From: Haliclona indistincta
Taxonomy: Eukaryota; Porifera; Demospongiae; Haplosclerida; Chalinidae
Assembly: GCA_964017065.1 (NCBI GenBank)
Contig: OZ024785.1
Coordinates: 6,956,167 to 7,020,166 of the forward strand
Direction of reading: 5' to 3'
Length of the DNA stretch: 64,000 nt
Of this stretch, positions 63,044 to 64,000 are shown piece after piece; position 1 is the first letter of the stretch, and every line of letters starts with the position of its first letter. Below the pieces are notes generated by a model that made no database searches, was not told where the DNA came from, and was given only the letters and a program-made list of their open reading frames with translations. The position numbers and the translations under genes were made by a program.

Positions 63044-64000
63044 TCATTCTGAGTTAATCTGATTCATACTTTCTTTTGCAGAGTTTAGTAAAATACTCTC
63101 ACGATTTTTACAACACAGTCTACTTTCTGAATTGCAGCAAAACAAGTTGAAGTAGGCTTGCCGAACTTTCTTGTTGAAAACACAGTAGATGATAGCATTG
63201 AAAAACCCTTGACCAGAGTCTCCGATACTCTGTAGAGAATATGACAAATTGACTACTGCAGTTTACATACTTACTCCTAAGAACAATAGTGATAATATAA
63301 CTGGACATGGAACCGTTGTTTTTGATTCCATCTCCACGAGAATGAGACTCCAGACTCTGAGCATGATGAAGATGACAGGAATCGCCAGTAGCTTACCCTC
63401 CACAGACTGCATGGTTTGCACAAGTGGTCGCGATGATATGTGCACCTGTGTACAATGCATGTTGACTTAACCCATACTTTATCTGGTCGGTGCATTGATA
63501 AAAAAGAGTACATCATGCAAATTTTATAGCTTATTAAATTGCTATACACTGTATATTATACATCATGAAAGACTGCATGCTTCAAACTGAAAGTAAATTT
63601 TAATTTGTGCACATAACACACCGAGAATATTTCTTTGTAGTAGCAGGCCTTACCATTTGCTGTTTAGAATGCATGATCAGAGAAAAAGACACCACCGGAA
63701 CAATGATAAAGGCAATGTATACCCACAGGTTGCTGCCAAAAAACACATTGATGTTGCCACTTCGATCTTCTACAGTACTCTTAATTATAATGGAGCACCA
63801 CGACCCAGCCACTGGTGAAGGCCCCAGTTTACTTGATGATGCAAACCAGACGGTTAAAATGAGTGAGAGTCCGTAACACACGATCCAGTAACAATTTGCA
63901 GCTATCTTCGCAAAGCTCCGCATTAGTGATAGGTATATGTGCACTGCAATGGCGATAGTCCACAGTATGGAGCTTGTGGTAGCAAACAGAGCCAGTGCAC
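63044..64000 (-). CDS. GPR157: GPR157-like seven-transmembrane receptor, copy 3, 5' end outside window
   Basis: Exons 64000(open)-63654, 63445-63275 and 63229-63044. Visible parts run from helix 3 (ILWTIAIAVHIYLSLM) through the extracellular loop WCS motif, AIPVIFIMLRVWSLIL (helix 6) and SIGDSGQGFFNAIIYCVF (helix 7) to a Cys-containing tail. The N-terminal helices lie beyond the window. Exon sizes match copies 1 and 2. Confidence 0.85.

Overview
This is animal nuclear DNA: densely packed multi-exon genes, many introns of only 45-60 bp with GT..AG ends, TATA boxes, mobile-element debris and long GA/CT microsatellites. The gene set (U2AF1, TBCC, a USP25/28-type deubiquitinase, GPR157-like receptors, DBH/MOXD-type copper monooxygenases) is metazoan. 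Compact introns, a UDP-galactopyranose mutase (absent from vertebrates and insects) and massive lineage-specific duplication suggest an early-branching invertebrate, most likely a sponge; that taxon is inference.

Positions 1-43306 hold a cluster of ten DBH-like (MOXD-type) copper monooxygenase genes, each with signal peptide, DOMON domain, two copper-monooxygenase domains and a hydrophobic C-terminus resembling a GPI signal. Six (clade A, the first cut by the window edge) run head to tail on + with a 13-exon layout. One clade B gene lies on - (24279-29938) and three more clade B genes follow on + with a 16-exon layout. All six canonical copper ligands are present in every copy. Identical introns show that the 5' parts of some clade A copies have been homogenised. 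Gaps between genes hold an orphan promoter plus start-codon relic, minisatellites, several inverted-repeat elements, a 690-bp near-perfect foldback and a nested composite insertion with intact target-site duplications.

Positions 43564-64000 are a more ordinary gene-dense neighbourhood: USP25/28 (-), a Kelch-repeat protein fused to a cytochrome b561 domain (+), a membrane-anchored UDP-galactopyranose mutase carrying a C-terminal DUF3431-like domain (-), TBCC (-), U2AF1 (+) and three tandem GPR157-like receptors (-, the last truncated by the window end).

The most interesting reading is functional: DBH/PHM-type monooxygenases consume electrons from ascorbate, and b561 cytochromes regenerate lumenal ascorbate across membranes. 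A ten-copy monooxygenase array about 6 kb from a Kelch-b561 fusion could be a surface or secretory oxidation system whose electron-supply protein has a beta-propeller in place of the usual DOMON partner. Linkage and domain content are visible; the functional coupling is a hypothesis.
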